This document shows, piece by piece, positions 11,384 to 22,917 of a stretch of 64,000 bases of DNA. How positions within the stretch are numbered: the stretch's first letter is position 1; every line of letters starts with the position of its first letter. Under the pieces are notes generated by a model. The model saw only the letters and a list, made by a program, of their open reading frames with translations. It was not told the origin of the DNA and did not search any database. The translations under genes were made by a program, and so were the position numbers. This DNA is from Corinectria fuckeliana (Eukaryota > Ascomycota > Sordariomycetes > Hypocreales > Nectriaceae): assembly GCA_019137255.1 (NCBI GenBank), contig WPDH01000013.1:186001-250000 (forward strand). Direction: 5' to 3'.

Positions 11384-11820
11384 AGTGAGCGCCGCCGGGT
11401 CAACCCCAAATCAGGGCTCCCGAAGGATGGAGACGTGGACAACACGCCCAAGTCGGCAACTACACCGAAGCCGAAACAACGGAAGAGCAATAGGAGTAAA
11501 AGCAAGTCGTCGGCGTAGAGTTAGTGCTTCGGGGTGCTCGAGAGGACGGAGCCATGGCGTTTACGTTCTGGAATAGTTTAATCATGGAGGGGTTTGTATT
11601 TTTATTTTGATACCCACTGCCTTGAACCGAATCATGAGGATAGGGGAAAAGCGTCGCCCAATCACACATATGCTTTCTATCATACGAGCAATATGAGTTG
11701 GGGTATGTATGTTGTACCTCGTCAGCGCAAATCCCATGCATTTTTATCCGTACAAATAATGAGGTATCTCGTCTATATGCATCACTTATAACCAGCCATT
11801 TTGCCCACCGACCCTCTCGC
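11384..11820. other. Intergenic, convergent 3' ends
   Basis: This gap lies between the MED6 stop and the Dhr1 stop. At 11424-11516 there is a short stretch resembling the end of MED6 again (acgcccaagtcggcaac, then Lys/Arg/Ser-rich codons ending in a stop), which looks like a local partial duplication of the MED6 3' coding end at 11297-11383. Nothing else is recognised. Confidence 0.55.
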
Positions 11821-14638
11821 TCACTCGACAACCCATCCCTTGCCAGGGACCTTCCTTTGCTTCACCTTCTTCGCCGGTAGCGGCCATCCCTGGCCGCCAG
11901 TGGCCTCTGCCCTGAGATACGGCACAACGAAGCATTCTCTGACCGTGGCCCCGTCGACCCCCGTCGTCAACTTGAGCTCCTTGATTGGCTTGCCGTAAGT
12001 AATCAGCGGCGTTCCCTTGGCTAGGCCGGCGAGCTGCCCACCCGTGACGTCGGTGAGAGCGTGCATTCGGGTCTTGGGACGCTTCGCGGTATCGAGCGAC
12101 TGCGTCGCTCGCTGGAGGTACGAGTAGACGATGTACTCAGGACACTCCTGCGTGCTGCGATGGGCGAGGGGAGACGAGGGGTGGATGTACACCGCAGCAT
12201 CGCTCTCGACCTCCTGGCTGTTGTGGATAGGAATGAGGGGGATGTAGGGAACGTCGATCGCTCGTCGGGGCTTGCGAAACTGCTCCGGGGGGTTCGGCGT
12301 CAGGTCCGCTCGGATAGCGACCTGGTCTATGAAGCCAGCGGCGACCATCTGCTTCAACGCGGCAACCTGCTTGGGCAGCGGAGGATCTAGCTTGTCCTGG
12401 AACTTCAGGTTGGCAAACGCCGCCACGTTGGCGCGCAGAAGGTCAGTGATCTGCCGGCGCAGCTGCTGGATCTCCTTGAGCACCTTGTAGCGGACAAAGT
12501 GGCTCTCGCACCACTGCTCTGTCGGCTCGTGCGCAAACTCGCCCACGACCTGGAGGAGCTTGATGGCGTCGGCACGGTCGTCAAGGAAGCAGAAGTTCTT
12601 CTGGACCTCGTTGTACATCTTGCGCACGTTGGCCTGGCGGCTCTCGGCGAGGATGTCTGCCGCTGTGCGGATGGCGGTGTCGTCCTTGGTGGCGAGGGTA
12701 GGGATTGCCTGGTTCTCTGGGATGAAGACCTCTGCCGCGGAGAGGCCGGCGACCAGCGCGATGGTGTAAGGGAGGCAGTTATGTAGGTGGCCAACGAGCA
12801 AGATACGCGCGAATCTCGGCGACAGGGGAAACACCGACATGGTTGTGCCAATTTGGGAGACTTGCCCAGCAGGCGAAAGGGCCGAGAGATACGAGAGGAG
12901 CTTCTCGGCCTTGGCCAGAGCCCGTCGATCCGGAGGCGTGGGGAAGGGGAAATTGACGACATGCTGGAGGTTCATCGCCTTCAACTGCAGAACAACGCCC
13001 TCGATGGGCATTCGGAGAAGCTCCGGATCCGTAAACGCCGGGAAGTCTCGCTCGTACACGGCTGAAGAGTACAGCCTGTAGCAGTGGCCAGGCCCTGTTC
13101 GACCAGCACGGCCGGATCGCTGGTTCGCGCTGGCCTTGCTGATCCAGCCGATATCGTAGCTCTGGACGCCGCTGACTCGGTCGTACTGCCGCTCCTTTGA
13201 CCGGCCGCAGTCGAACACATAACGGATGCCGGGGATGGTCAAACTAGTTTCCGCAACGTTGGTTGCTAGGACAACTTGCCGGGTGCCCTCCGGCGCAGGC
13301 TCGAAGACTCGCATCTGTTCCCGAGTTGGCAAGAGAGAATAAAGAGGCAGCACTCGCATCTTTAGCGGCGCAACTTCTTGGTCGTCCTCAACCTGGAATT
13401 CGTCCTCTCCCTCCTCTTCATCGTCCTCTGAAGGAAGGTCATCGAAGTCGTCTCCTCTGTTGTCATCCACGTCACCAAACTCGATATCCTCTACCTCCAT
13501 AGGAGCCTCGCTCGCTGAAATCTGGACCTTGAGCCCTTCAGCGGTTTTCGGGCCACCGAAAGAATCTTTCAGGCGCTTGCTGAGCTCCAGGATTTCGTTC
13601 CGTCCAGTTAAGAAGACGAGGAAATCTCCTGGGGGCAGCTTCTTGTGTCCACGGCTGATTTTGCGGAAGGCTTCCTCAACATAGTCGTGGTGGGTCCGCC
13701 GAGAGAAATGCATCGTGACGGGGTGCTGTCGTCCCTCAACCTCGAGCACAGGTGGTGGAGTCGCAAAGAGGGTTGGGTTCATCGTGAGATCTTCTATCCT
13801 TAGTGTAGCCGACATGATGACCAACTTCAGCGGCTTGGCCTTGGGGTCCTCCGCCGCGAGCTCAGCGCGCAGCTTGATGACTCTGCTAAGCATGCCGACG
13901 AGAATATCCGTGTTGACGCTTCTCTCGTGGGCCTCATCGATGACAATGGCCGAGTACTTGCGGAGCGTGATGTCCTGTGCAATCTCCCGCAGTAAAACAC
14001 CATCTGTCATGAATTTGATGGCCGTCTTCGGGTCAATAGTGCCCTCGAACCGGATCTGATAGGCCACGACATCGGAATGGTCTCCCAATTCCTCTCCAAC
14101 TCGTTTAGACATGCTGACCGCGGCGACTCGACGCGGCTGCGTGATACCAATCATACCAGGCGTGGGCGAGTTTGGCGAACCGTACCCAGCCTCATAGAGG
14201 AACTGAGGGATCTGCGTCGTCTTTCCAGAACCAGTAGAACCGCAGATGACCACAATATCGTGGCTGTGAATTGCCTCCATCAGTCTTTGTTCCTCGGAGA
14301 CAACAGGAAGCTTGAGACGGGACTCCTGAACCTCTGGGGTTCGAATGACAGACACGCTGTACACCTTTCGGTTAGTGTTCTCTGTTGGCTGGAGTTCCAT
14401 GGGTAACGGGTCTTGTTCCGCTACCCTGGGAACGAAGTTTTCTGGTTTGGGAATGTCCATATTTGTGGTTGTTGACTCGGCGGGATCATAACCGAGGGCT
14501 TCGTTCCGCTGTTGACTTGCCCATGCCTTGAACGATGAAGATCTCTGAGTTTTAGTTTCATCATCCATGTCGGAGTCGGAGTCGGAGTCGGAGTCTTCTT
14601 CAGAGCCATCGTCTTCGTCCTCAGCCTCATCTTGCTCC

Positions 14639-14679
<41 letters not shown>

Positions 14680-15426
14680 CTTGGACTTGTCGTTGGCAGC
14701 ATTATCGCTAAACCCATTCCACTCGTCTGTTTCCTCGCCGCTGTCCTCTGATTCTTCAGATAACGGAGCTTCGACTTTGGCTAGTGAGATCTTCGACTTC
14801 ACGCCGCCCCTTTTCTGTCGCTTCTGGATGACCGGCCGTCCATCGTCGCCGAGATCCAGGGGTCGCTTTAGGCCTGAGCCGATGGCGGCCGGTGCTGTCG
14901 CCTGAACCGGGGCGTCGGAAGCCTCACCAAGTTCCGAAGACGCCTTTTGCAGCTCTGCACCGCCCTCGCTCTCCTCATCACTGTCATCGTCCACCTCCTC
15001 CCGTCTCTTCTCATACAAGAGCGCCTCCCTGTCGTCGCCTCCCTCCAAGCCAGCCTTCTCCTCTCTCATCGCCCTGCTGATGGCCTGTTTCTTTGTCTCG
15101 CGGCCTTGTCCCATTGACCGGGTGCTCGAGAACAGGGTAGTGTCGACCTTGCGCTCGGCCAGCTTAGCCATGAGCTCTCGGTTCTCGTCCTTGCGAAGTT
15201 TGCCCTCAATGTACTTTTCCAGACGCTTCGCCTTCTTGCCACTCATCTTGACGCCCTCCTGAAGAAGCTCTTGCTTCATCTTCGCCTTCTTCTCCTCGTG
15301 CGCACGCTTCTGCTCGGGGAGCAGCTCGGCTGCGTTGGTGTCCTCGACATCATGCCGGGAGCTTTCTTTTGCTCGCTGGCGAGCCAGCACCTTGTGCTTT
15401 CTCTGGCGGGGCACATACGGCGCCAT
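11821..15426 (-). CDS. ECM16: DEAH-box RNA helicase Dhr1/DHX37 (U3 snoRNP-associated)
   Basis: ATP-dependent RNA helicase of the nucleolus that, in yeast, removes U3 snoRNA from pre-18S rRNA during small-subunit processome maturation. A single uninterrupted exon of 1201 codons starts MAPYVPRQRKHKVLARQRA. The first ~370 residues are charged, with acidic Asp/Ser repeats near 230-290. The helicase core follows: motif I GSTGSGKT starting at residue about 396, QPRRVAA, motif II DEAH at about 495, motif III SAT (VIMSATLR), LVFLTGRNEI, ATNVAETSLTIPG and motif VI QRSGRAGRTGPG; then the helicase-associated HA2 region and the OB-fold region. An acidic insertion (DDFDDLPSEDDEEEGEDEF) interrupts the core between RecA lobes, as is usual for this subfamily. 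The gene is divergent from the PAC3-like gene. Confidence 0.95.
14574..14690. repeat. Low-complexity acidic coding repeat
   Basis: Tandem GGAGTC and GTCGTC-type units on the plus strand encode Asp/Ser runs in the N-terminal part of Dhr1 on the minus strand. This is a coding microsatellite-like tract. Confidence 0.75.
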
Positions 15427-15737
15427 TTTGGGTGGCTCTGTATATGAGAATTGACTTGACCCCTTTGGCTTTTCAACGGCTAGCTCGTCGCAAGTTCGTT
15501 GGCATGGGAGCTGGTGGCCATGGATTCATGAAATTTTGGGATTGAATGGTTTTGCCGCCCGCCACCGCCACAATCTCCGGCCCTTCTCGGCCTAGTGCGG
15601 GGTGGTGGGGCTTGTCGCAACTCCACCAGCATCTCATCGCCTCCATCGGCAAATCGACAAATCGACAAGAGGGTGCTTAACTCAACCTAAATGTGGGCGA
15701 AGGCAAACTGAGAATCAGACGTCGACCCATCCTCAAA
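15427..15737. promoter_or_regulatory. Bidirectional promoter between Dhr1 and PAC3-like genes
   Basis: The 311 bp lie between two divergent start codons. A directly repeated AAATCGAC unit occurs at 15651-15666. No other element is identified. Confidence 0.5.
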
Positions 15738-16233
15738 ATGCAAGCTGCCGAGACCAGAGAAGAGGGTTTCCCTGCACCAACCCGGGAAGCCTCCGGTCTC
15801 GTCAACGGAATCCCTACGGATGTTACTGCGACCAGCTTCTCCGACAAGATCCTCATCACCATATCTCAAGAAGGGCGTCTCTCCCAATGGGTACGGGCAC
15901 TTACAGCAACAAAACTTCCCACCTCGCTGACAGCCTTCCTAGATTCAAGTTCCGCTGGCAGGCTCCTCCGGCGGCTTGGTCGAGATGACTCTGCCCAGCA
16001 TGAACAAGGGCCTCCTTCCCTCAACACACCTGACCCCCAAGACTCTATTAGGCGGTGGTGGTGAGGACCGCGAGACACTGGGTCAGCTGTACGCATCGCA
16101 GCTGGCCAGCCACTTGTCTTTGAGGTCTCCTGATGATCGCCGGACGCTGGTGCTGGGGCTGGGGTTGGTTAAGATCGATACTGAGCGGGAGGCTTTCTTC
16201 GACCTGATGGAACTCACACAGAAGGTTCTGTGA
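15738..16233 (+). CDS. Proteasome assembly chaperone 3-like protein
   Basis: Two exons, 15738-15890 and 15943-16233, separated by a 52-nt intron (GTACGG donor, CCTAG acceptor), encode 147 residues. After a short N-terminal extension the segment DKILITISQEGRLSQWIQVPL matches the first strands of PAC3/Poc3-type chaperones, which help build the alpha ring of the 20S proteasome in the cytosol. The C-terminal half (LGQLYASQLASHLSL, RTLVLGLGLVKID, FFDLMELTQKVL) has the strand-helix pattern expected for the fold. The first in-frame ATG is 15738; the frame is open further upstream only from a GTG. Assignment rests on recall of PSMG3-like patterns, so it is good but not certain. Confidence 0.75.
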
Positions 16234-16977
16234 AGAGACTCAGGTGTCCAGTTGTAATACTTTACTCAGGCAAATTAGGGGGCTTGGGAAAAGGAGTGAG
16301 GCTTTTGGGGTAAGTCAACGTTCACAGTTTTAGTGAAACCATTAGCTTCATTTAGGGGTTAAGTGAGAGTCCTTTCTGACGTGAATCAACTCATGGGATC
16401 CTGCGGTTGCAACCATGGATTTGCTATCGCGTTGGAGTCGCAAAAGCAGCTTCTACCTGTCGGAGTCTTTCAGATTATGAGAGGGGCACTTGAAGAGTGA
16501 AGGACACTTCCGGATACTATACAGATCTAGCCGAGGCTACGCGAGATATCGAAACCTGGTCGCTCTGACGTTGTGGCAAGCTGTCTTCATATAGGCATCT
16601 ACTTTGAGCAAGCTATGCTATAAACAACGCAAAAATGAGCCGCTCCGATAAGGTTCATGTATTCATTAAGGTGCATCGCCAACTGCGAACCGTGAGTGGT
16701 TTGGCGGCTTCTAGACAATATGTCCAACGCTGTCTGCAGTCTCTAGCGCTCAAGCATCACCGTTCATCATCTACCTCAATTTTCCACCCTATTTGGGGGT
16801 GTCGAACCAAGGTCCTGGCCTGACAACGACCTGGGACTCAGCCCTAACAATGAAAGAGACAACAACGACAACTTCAAACAATACGACCCTTCCGTAATTG
16901 GTTTCGACCGATGAAGCCATCCACTCCCATCCCTGAACGCTTACATCAAAACGTAGATACCGCAATACACCTATACT
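16234..16977. other. Intergenic, convergent 3' ends
   Basis: About 740 bp lie between the PAC3-like and calcineurin stops. The ORF at 16635-16823 has no protein-like signature. No repeat or RNA gene is seen. Confidence 0.55.
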
Positions 16978-19001
16978 TCATGATGATGGTGTTGATCGAT
17001 GCTTACGATCCCTGCGTATCAAAGTCAGTTTAGGCATTCCAGATGAGCTGAGGCCAGATGATAACTCACGTGCTAAGTCTCCTGGACAATTGCTGCAACT
17101 TCGTATCGTTGTTGGCGTCCTCCGTAGCCTTCTGCAGCGCAATCTGCCGCTCTTCCTCCTGGTGCTTGACTACCTCATCGTGGCTGGGAGGTAGTCTCTC
17201 GTTCTGCAAATCAACCTTACGGGCATCCTCGAAGTTGTGGATGGCATTCTTCAGACCCTCGGCACCCAGCATGAGCGTGCCAGCAGGGAGTCTGCCACCA
17301 GAGACCGTCTTGAGCTCGGATACCTTCTCCGACTCCTCACGCAGGACCTGGAACACTCGCGACAGTCGGCCAATGGCGAGGATCTTGTTCTTGATGGCTC
17401 GTCTCTTGAACTCGATGGACTCGGGATCCATGTTCGGTGCGGTGAGGGAAGGCGAGGCAGGGCCGGGCGACGTGGCCGAGGGGGTTTCGTCCTTAAGCTC
17501 CTCCTCGGAACACGTGCTGAGGATGGCAATGAGCATGTCGGTGATCTTCTCGCCGACAAAAGGCAGCGACCAGGTGAAGACATCCATAAAGTTGGGCAGC
17601 CAGTAGGGGTGGGGGGTGCAGTTGAACTGCCGGATGTTCATAACATTGTTCTCGTACTTGAGAACAGCGGCCTTATTGTTGTAGACATCGAGGTAGTTGG
17701 GGGCGGAGAAGATGGTCATGACACTAGGGAAACCGGTGGTGCGGGTCTTGCGATACATTCTGTAGCCGGCATCCTGGGCCTCGTGAGCTCGAATAATGGA
17801 GAGCAGGTTGTTCTTCTCGAGGAAAGCGCAGGCAGCGGGGTACGAGAAGAAGTATGAGCAACCTCGGACGTGGTTGTGGAGGAAGTAGTCGCTCGTCTTT
17901 TCCTGGCCAAAGTCCTCAAGAGGGTCAGCCCAGAGGATATCGCACATGAGGCCCTGGGTGGGGGGTTCGCGGAAACGATCAATCTAGTAGCGGGTCAGTC
18001 CAGCTCAACCACAAGGGATCTCAGCGGGGGTTCGACACGCACGCTTCGCAGGTCGTCGAGGGTGTGCAGCTCGGGGCTCAGGCCTCCGTGGATGCAGAGG
18101 AACTGCTTGTTCATGACTGCAGCCAGTGGAAGGGAGCAGAAAGACTCCATACAGGCATCGTAGATGGTCTCGGAGTACTTGTGCTTGCACTCGAGCTTGA
18201 AGGTGAAGTAGTCGGTCAAATGGCGACACTCGTGGTTTCCTCGCAGCAGCCATAACGACTGAGGGTAGTGGATCTTGAGGCACCAAAGGTAGAGGACACA
18301 CTCTATGCTGAAGTATCCGCGGTCGACGTAGTCACCGAGAAAGAGGTAGCGCGTATCGGCAGGGTCACCACCGACCTCGAAAAGCTTCATCAAGTCGTAG
18401 TACTGGCCGTGGACGTCTCCACAAACGGTGATGGGGGCGTCCATCTCAAGGAGATTGGGCTCGGCGCGCAGAATCTCGGTACCCTTGTTGATGATCCAGA
18501 GAGCCTGCTCCTCAGTGAGGCGGCCCTCGCGATAGAAATGCTGCTTGAGGAAATTGATGTCGGGCTTGGTGTGGGTGTCGTCCTCGAAGAATTGCTCGTC
18601 GGTAGGCTTGGACATGGCAGGGGCTTGGACATCTGGAGAGCCAAGAAGGCGGTGGAGGTGAGCCAAAGTGAATTACATTTTGTCGGCATCGTTGTCGGAA
18701 TTGTTCAAGGGCGATGAGCACGGAGAGAGAAGGGCGAAGGGCAGGAAGCAGGTTGTGGGCAAATCTCCAAGCGGACTGGTGGTGATGGGGGGGTCCGTGG
18801 AGAATGGAGGGGGGTATCTCACGCACCTTTACACACGCGCTCCATGGTGTTCACTTGGGTGCCATCCTCCATGGTATGGATGCTGAAGTCGATCTCGGGA
18901 ACGGGCTTCTTCTCCTGAATCGCGCGGATGGCGTTGTCGACCTGGACATTGCGGCGATCCTCGCCGGCGGGCGGAGAGGTGGCCTCGCCTTCGGAGTCCA
19001 T
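16978..19001 (-). CDS. cnaA: Calcineurin catalytic subunit A (Ca2+/calmodulin-dependent Ser/Thr phosphatase)
   Basis: Dephosphorylates targets such as Crz1-type factors in response to Ca2+. Exons: 19001-18827, 18632-18043, 17983-17070 and a probable last exon 17011-16978, about 570 residues. Splicing exon 1 to 2 yields ERVCKDVQAPAMSKPTDEQFF, the family N-terminus. The phosphatase domain carries GDVHGQYYDL, GDYVDRGYFS, RGNHECRHL and the SAPNYLDVY block; the calcineurin B-binding helix follows the catalytic domain, then a calmodulin-binding region (RRAIKNKILAIGRLSRVFQV) and the autoinhibitory segment (LPAGTLMLGAEGLKNAIHNF). The 194-nt first intron lies right after the N-terminal extension. If the terminal intron (17069-17012, GTGAGT donor, ACGCAG acceptor) is retained, translation stops at 17066; if removed, ten residues are added. 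Identification is certain; the end is the uncertain part. Confidence 0.95.
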
Positions 19002-19209
19002 GACGGGCGGGCGGGCGGGTTGAGGCTTGGGGGTTTGGGGAGGCGTTTGGCTGTTGGAGTGAGCAAGCAGCAGAAGGGCGGGTGCGAGTGCGATGGCCGA
19101 GCCGGCGGCGGTGAGACAACGGGATCAACTACGTCGAGCGGTCGTCGCGGGGCCTCGAAAGGGGGAGGGATACGATGGGCAGCGACGGAGCACGGCGAGC
19201 GACAGTTGC

Positions 19210-19250
19210 GCGGGGGGGGGGGAGCGGGGGGGGGAGGGAGGAGGAAGAGT
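19210..19250 (+). repeat. G-rich tract upstream of calcineurin
   Basis: Runs of about eleven and nine Gs separated by AGC, followed by GGG and two GG, give a sequence able to form a G-quadruplex on the plus strand, opposite the calcineurin sense strand. Confidence 0.7.
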
Positions 19251-20555
19251 TGTGCAGAGATGATGTTGCAAGATAGGGCTGACAAGGAGAGAGGAAGTCT
19301 GGGCTTGGCCTTGGGCGGAGGTGAGAGAAGGCGGGCGTGCGGGCTGGGGGCAGAGTGGCGGCGGGTGAATCCAGACCAGGCTCGGGTAACATCGAGGGGG
19401 ACGCCAGGTATCTTCCACATGTTATTCTGGTTCGGCGAGGACCTCGTGTGGCAGACGAAGGTACCTCCTTCGTCTGACATGCTCACAGGCTACTACCCTA
19501 CCTAATAATAGGTAATCTAGTAGGCACTTAGGTGTTCCTAGGGTGGTGGCCTCGGCCCAATCAGGGCGTTGGCGATCCATCCCCAGCTGTCATTTTCCTT
19601 TTCTTCCTCTTCCATGGAGTTTTTTGTTCAAATGTACAGATTTACGGAATACGTTGCTATGTACGGGCTTTTTTTCTCTTCGCTTCCCCCTCCAGGGCCA
19701 ATCGCCGGGGGGTTTTCCTGCTGATCCTTCTGGTGCGGAACACGGATTACGTTCCTGTCACGTACCCCGCCACTTGGGTATGACATTCATGATTCAGATG
19801 AGAGCGAAACCCCTCATTTGAGGAATAGATGTCTTCCTGTCACCGTCTCTCCCTATCTCTCTGATGGGAGTCCGTTCCCTGCTTGCAGTCTATGGGTCCA
19901 TGATGAAGTCAAAAAGGCGACAGTACATAATCTTCCCTCCAAGTCCAGTCGTCTTTTGATCTTCTTTTCCCTCAACCTCTCATTGTAAGATCTGGACCCT
20001 TTGGTCGACACTCTTGCGCATCACGACTCACTCTCTGCTTGTTCTGGCATTTCGCGAAAATGTCCAGATCACTTACTTTTCCCACCTGATTCGCGCTGCA
20101 GGACGCAGACAATTGTTTCGCCAAACTCCTACGACACGTCACGAGTGAGGTCTGCACTCGGTCTCAAAGTTCAGAATGTTTCGAAGTGCGCATTCGCCAG
20201 GAATTTTGAAAGGAACCGAAGAGCATTGCTAGGGGCACCAACAACGTTTGCTACAAGCACATGCTCATAGCTACAGCCCGTTTTTTCTATAGATACTAAC
20301 AGGAAGGTACCTCACACGACGCAACTTGGCCTATACTGAAGCAGTACTCAGGGATGGCGTGTTGCGGATAGTGTGTTATTAGGGACAGGATTATGAATAG
20401 GTTTATTTTAAAAATATTTTCCGATAACGATATCTAGTTGAGATGTAATTAAGTGTCTATATCTATAGATGTACCTTAGTTATGCGCCTAGTAAATGTTG
20501 TTTGTGCCCTTACTAGCAATACTCATTGTCTCGCATCTACGAATACGTACGTCCT

Positions 20556-20586
20556 CACGCACGCACGCACGCACGCATGCACACAC
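20556..20586. repeat. CACG tetranucleotide repeat
   Basis: About five ACGC units followed by ATGCACACAC; a simple repeat in non-coding DNA. Confidence 0.85.
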
Positions 20587-20797
20587 TCCCACAATCACCT
20601 CAATCATCCGTCATAGTGAGGGAGGCCGCCAGCAGAGTCGGAAGCCTGGTCCTCCCAAAGGAGGTGTGCTGCCTAGACAGATGCATGTTCGCCTCGTCGC
20701 CTTGTCACCTTGCATATCCTCAGATGCGGCTCACCCGTCATGACGTGGGACAGTCCATGGGTATCAATTAAAGGGCAGGTAACTATCTTCCTTCACA

Positions 20798-21864
20798 TCA
20801 TGGCAGCGTGTAGCCACCGTCGACAACCATATCCAGACCAGTCGTGTATGACGAGGCGTCGCTGGCCAAGTACAGAAACGCGCCCTTCAGCTCACCGGCC
20901 TCACCCTCTCGGCTACACAACGTCAGTCCAAACGCCGTTCAACAGGCACATCAGCCAGAGATACTCACCCCATCACGGTTCGGCCCTTCCACTGCTCCCT
21001 CATGTAGTTTGATACAAAGTGCGTGATTTCCGTCTTGATGTAGCCCGGCGACACCGTGTTGCACCGCGCAAAGCCCGTCCACTCCACGGCCAAACTCTTG
21101 CCTGTAGGTTTGCAATGTTAGCATCTCCAGATACCAGTCCCTAAGATGGAGCGGAGCACCTACAGAAGTGAATCACGGCCGCTTTTGAAGCATTGTATAC
21201 GCTTTGCAGCTGGGGCACGTTCACGATACTGCCGCTCATCGACGCTGTGGCGATGAAGCTGCCCGCGGTGAAGCTGTTGAGCGGCCGGCCGTCCAGCGTC
21301 GTGCCCTCGGTCTTCTGCCGGCGGAAGTGCGCGCCCGCGCTCCTGGCGCACCACATCACGCCGTCGACGTTGACAGCCATGACTTTGCGGGCCGTCTCCG
21401 TCGGGCCGTCCAGGAAGGGGCCGTCGGTCCAGGCGATGCCCGAGTTTGCCACGAAAATGTCTAGGCGACCGTCGAACTCATTGACGATGTCGTTGATGGC
21501 TCGGTCTACGTCTTCGGGCGAGACGACGTTTACTTGATAAGCCCTGCCTATTCTATTCATCAGTCCCGTTTCCGTTAAGACGAGAACTTCGCATCGGGGG
21601 AGCCTCAGCGATCAACATACACTTAACGCCATACTCCTGCTCGATGTTCTTAGCCTCGGCCAAAGCCTGCTTGTTGCTGTTGTACCAGATGGCTACGTTG
21701 GCACCCGCCTCGGCTAAAGCGTGAGCAACAGCGAGGCCTATACCCGCACCAGCACCCGAGACAATAGCCGTACGACCCTTGAGAGAGAAGAGGGGCATCA
21801 CCCGGTCCGACTTGGGTACTTCCATGTTGTCATGACGGAAGACCCCATTCTTCATGTCTGCCAT
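20798..21864 (-). CDS. Short-chain dehydrogenase/reductase, polyol/ketose (mannitol or sorbose) type
   Basis: Four exons (21864-21621, 21547-21164, 21101-20969, 20912-20798) encode 291 residues, with all frames consistent. The NADP-binding motif SGAGAGIG lies at residues about 36-43 after LFSLKGRTAIV; VANSGI replaces the classical NNAG; the catalytic Ser is in ATASMSG and the catalytic Tyr/Lys in YNASK. The C-terminus runs NTVSPGYIKTE to LDMVVDGGYTLP, the usual classical-SDR ending. Overall it resembles fungal NADP-dependent mannitol dehydrogenase, L-sorbose reductase and L-xylulose reductase enzymes, which interconvert ketoses and polyols in the cytosol. The substrate cannot be fixed from sequence alone. 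Introns split the Rossmann core and the YNASK region. Confidence 0.87.
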
Positions 21865-22025
21865 GATAGTAATGGCTGCTGAAATATGAGCTAGGAAGGA
21901 CCCAGCTGAAACAAGAGCAGGAAACAGAGCAAGTCCCTTTGATCACTGTATAGAAGGGTAGATTAATAGCTCGCTTTCGACAGCAGAGTACAGATATCAG
22001 TGTTAATGAGTTTGATTGGATGAAC

Positions 22026-22046
22026 GTCTGTCTGTCTGTCTGTCTG
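22026..22046. repeat. CTGT tetranucleotide repeat
   Basis: Five GTCT units in the SDR 5' leader. Confidence 0.85.
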
Positions 22047-22442
22047 GGAAAGGCCCGCCACGAGCACGCTATGCCGACCTTTATATAGACGCCGCTCCAA
22101 AGCATCTGGCATCTCTCCTCGCCCGCGTCTTCAGGCAATCAACGTCGGTGCGCCCTCTCACACTCTAGCTCTGAGACATTTATTGTGCATCCATCGCCCG
22201 ACCTTACGGGGGGGTCGTGTCTGATATCCCGCCCTGCTCGGCGTTGATGTACATCAAGGTGTGGAGCCGGTGTAAGTCGACTGAGAGCGAGGGGGGTTGA
22301 ACTGGTCAACTCGCTCCGCTGACTCGCGCACCTATCAGCTCGCCGCTGTCCCCATTGGGCTATCATGATGGCGGGACTCTATCCGGTGGAGAAACAACTC
22401 GCAGGGCCATGATTCATCCGGAGACTGGAGTGTGTGCTTTGT

Positions 22443-22460
22443 TAGGTAGGTAGGTAGGTA
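22443..22460. repeat. TAGG tetranucleotide repeat
   Basis: About four and a half TAGG units in non-coding DNA, the same unit as at 8405. Confidence 0.85.
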
Positions 22461-22917
22461 GTACGTAGGGTCCTGCAAGGGGTCCTGTCCGGCCCCAGTT
22501 TGCCCACCCCAGCCGCTTTCCAGTTTGGTGAGCCTGTCAGAGAGAGCAGATAAGTTGCTTGTGCCCCCAGCAATACTCGTCATAAAGAGATGCCCCTAAA
22601 CTGACCGTTTATAACTCTTAACCTCGGGGTTACCCCCATTACTGGACGAAGCCGCAGCGTCTGGACCATGTCATACATGCAATGGGGTAACAGAGAGTGC
22701 GGGGCTTCTACCCATTTATGGACAGTAAGAGGCCTTTATTTTTAGTCTACCGTCGCGACTACGGCGGCTACTGTGGGAATTTGCTTGTTCGGCATCATAG
22801 TTCAGTTCCAATTGTACCCCCGAGAAGAGGGAGTCCGTGTCTCGTTACAGCATCTTGTCATGATTGCTCCTCATACTCGGGAATAACCCGGCCGCTTTTC
22901 CGTGCTAGAGGAGGCCT

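Larger units (their letters stand above)
19002..20797. other. Intergenic: calcineurin promoter and SDR downstream region
   Basis: Nearly 1.8 kb without a convincing gene. The first 450 bp form the calcineurin leader/promoter and contain a G-rich tract. 20380-20510 is AT-rich. A CACG tandem repeat occurs near 20556. ORFs such as 19543-19821 and 20495-20771 lack codon bias or homology I can recognise. Confidence 0.5.
21865..22917. other. Intergenic: SDR promoter
   Basis: This gap contains a CTGT repeat at 22026-22046 and a TAGG repeat at 22443-22460. ORFs here are short and unremarkable. No RNA gene is recognised. Confidence 0.5.

Noticed and set aside
16635..16823. Small ORF between the PAC3-like gene and calcineurin
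   Set aside because: No features, and it lies in the convergent 3' UTR region.
20556..20586. Possible CRISPR-like direct repeats
   Set aside because: Only a CACG microsatellite without spacers; CRISPR is not expected in a fungal nucleus.
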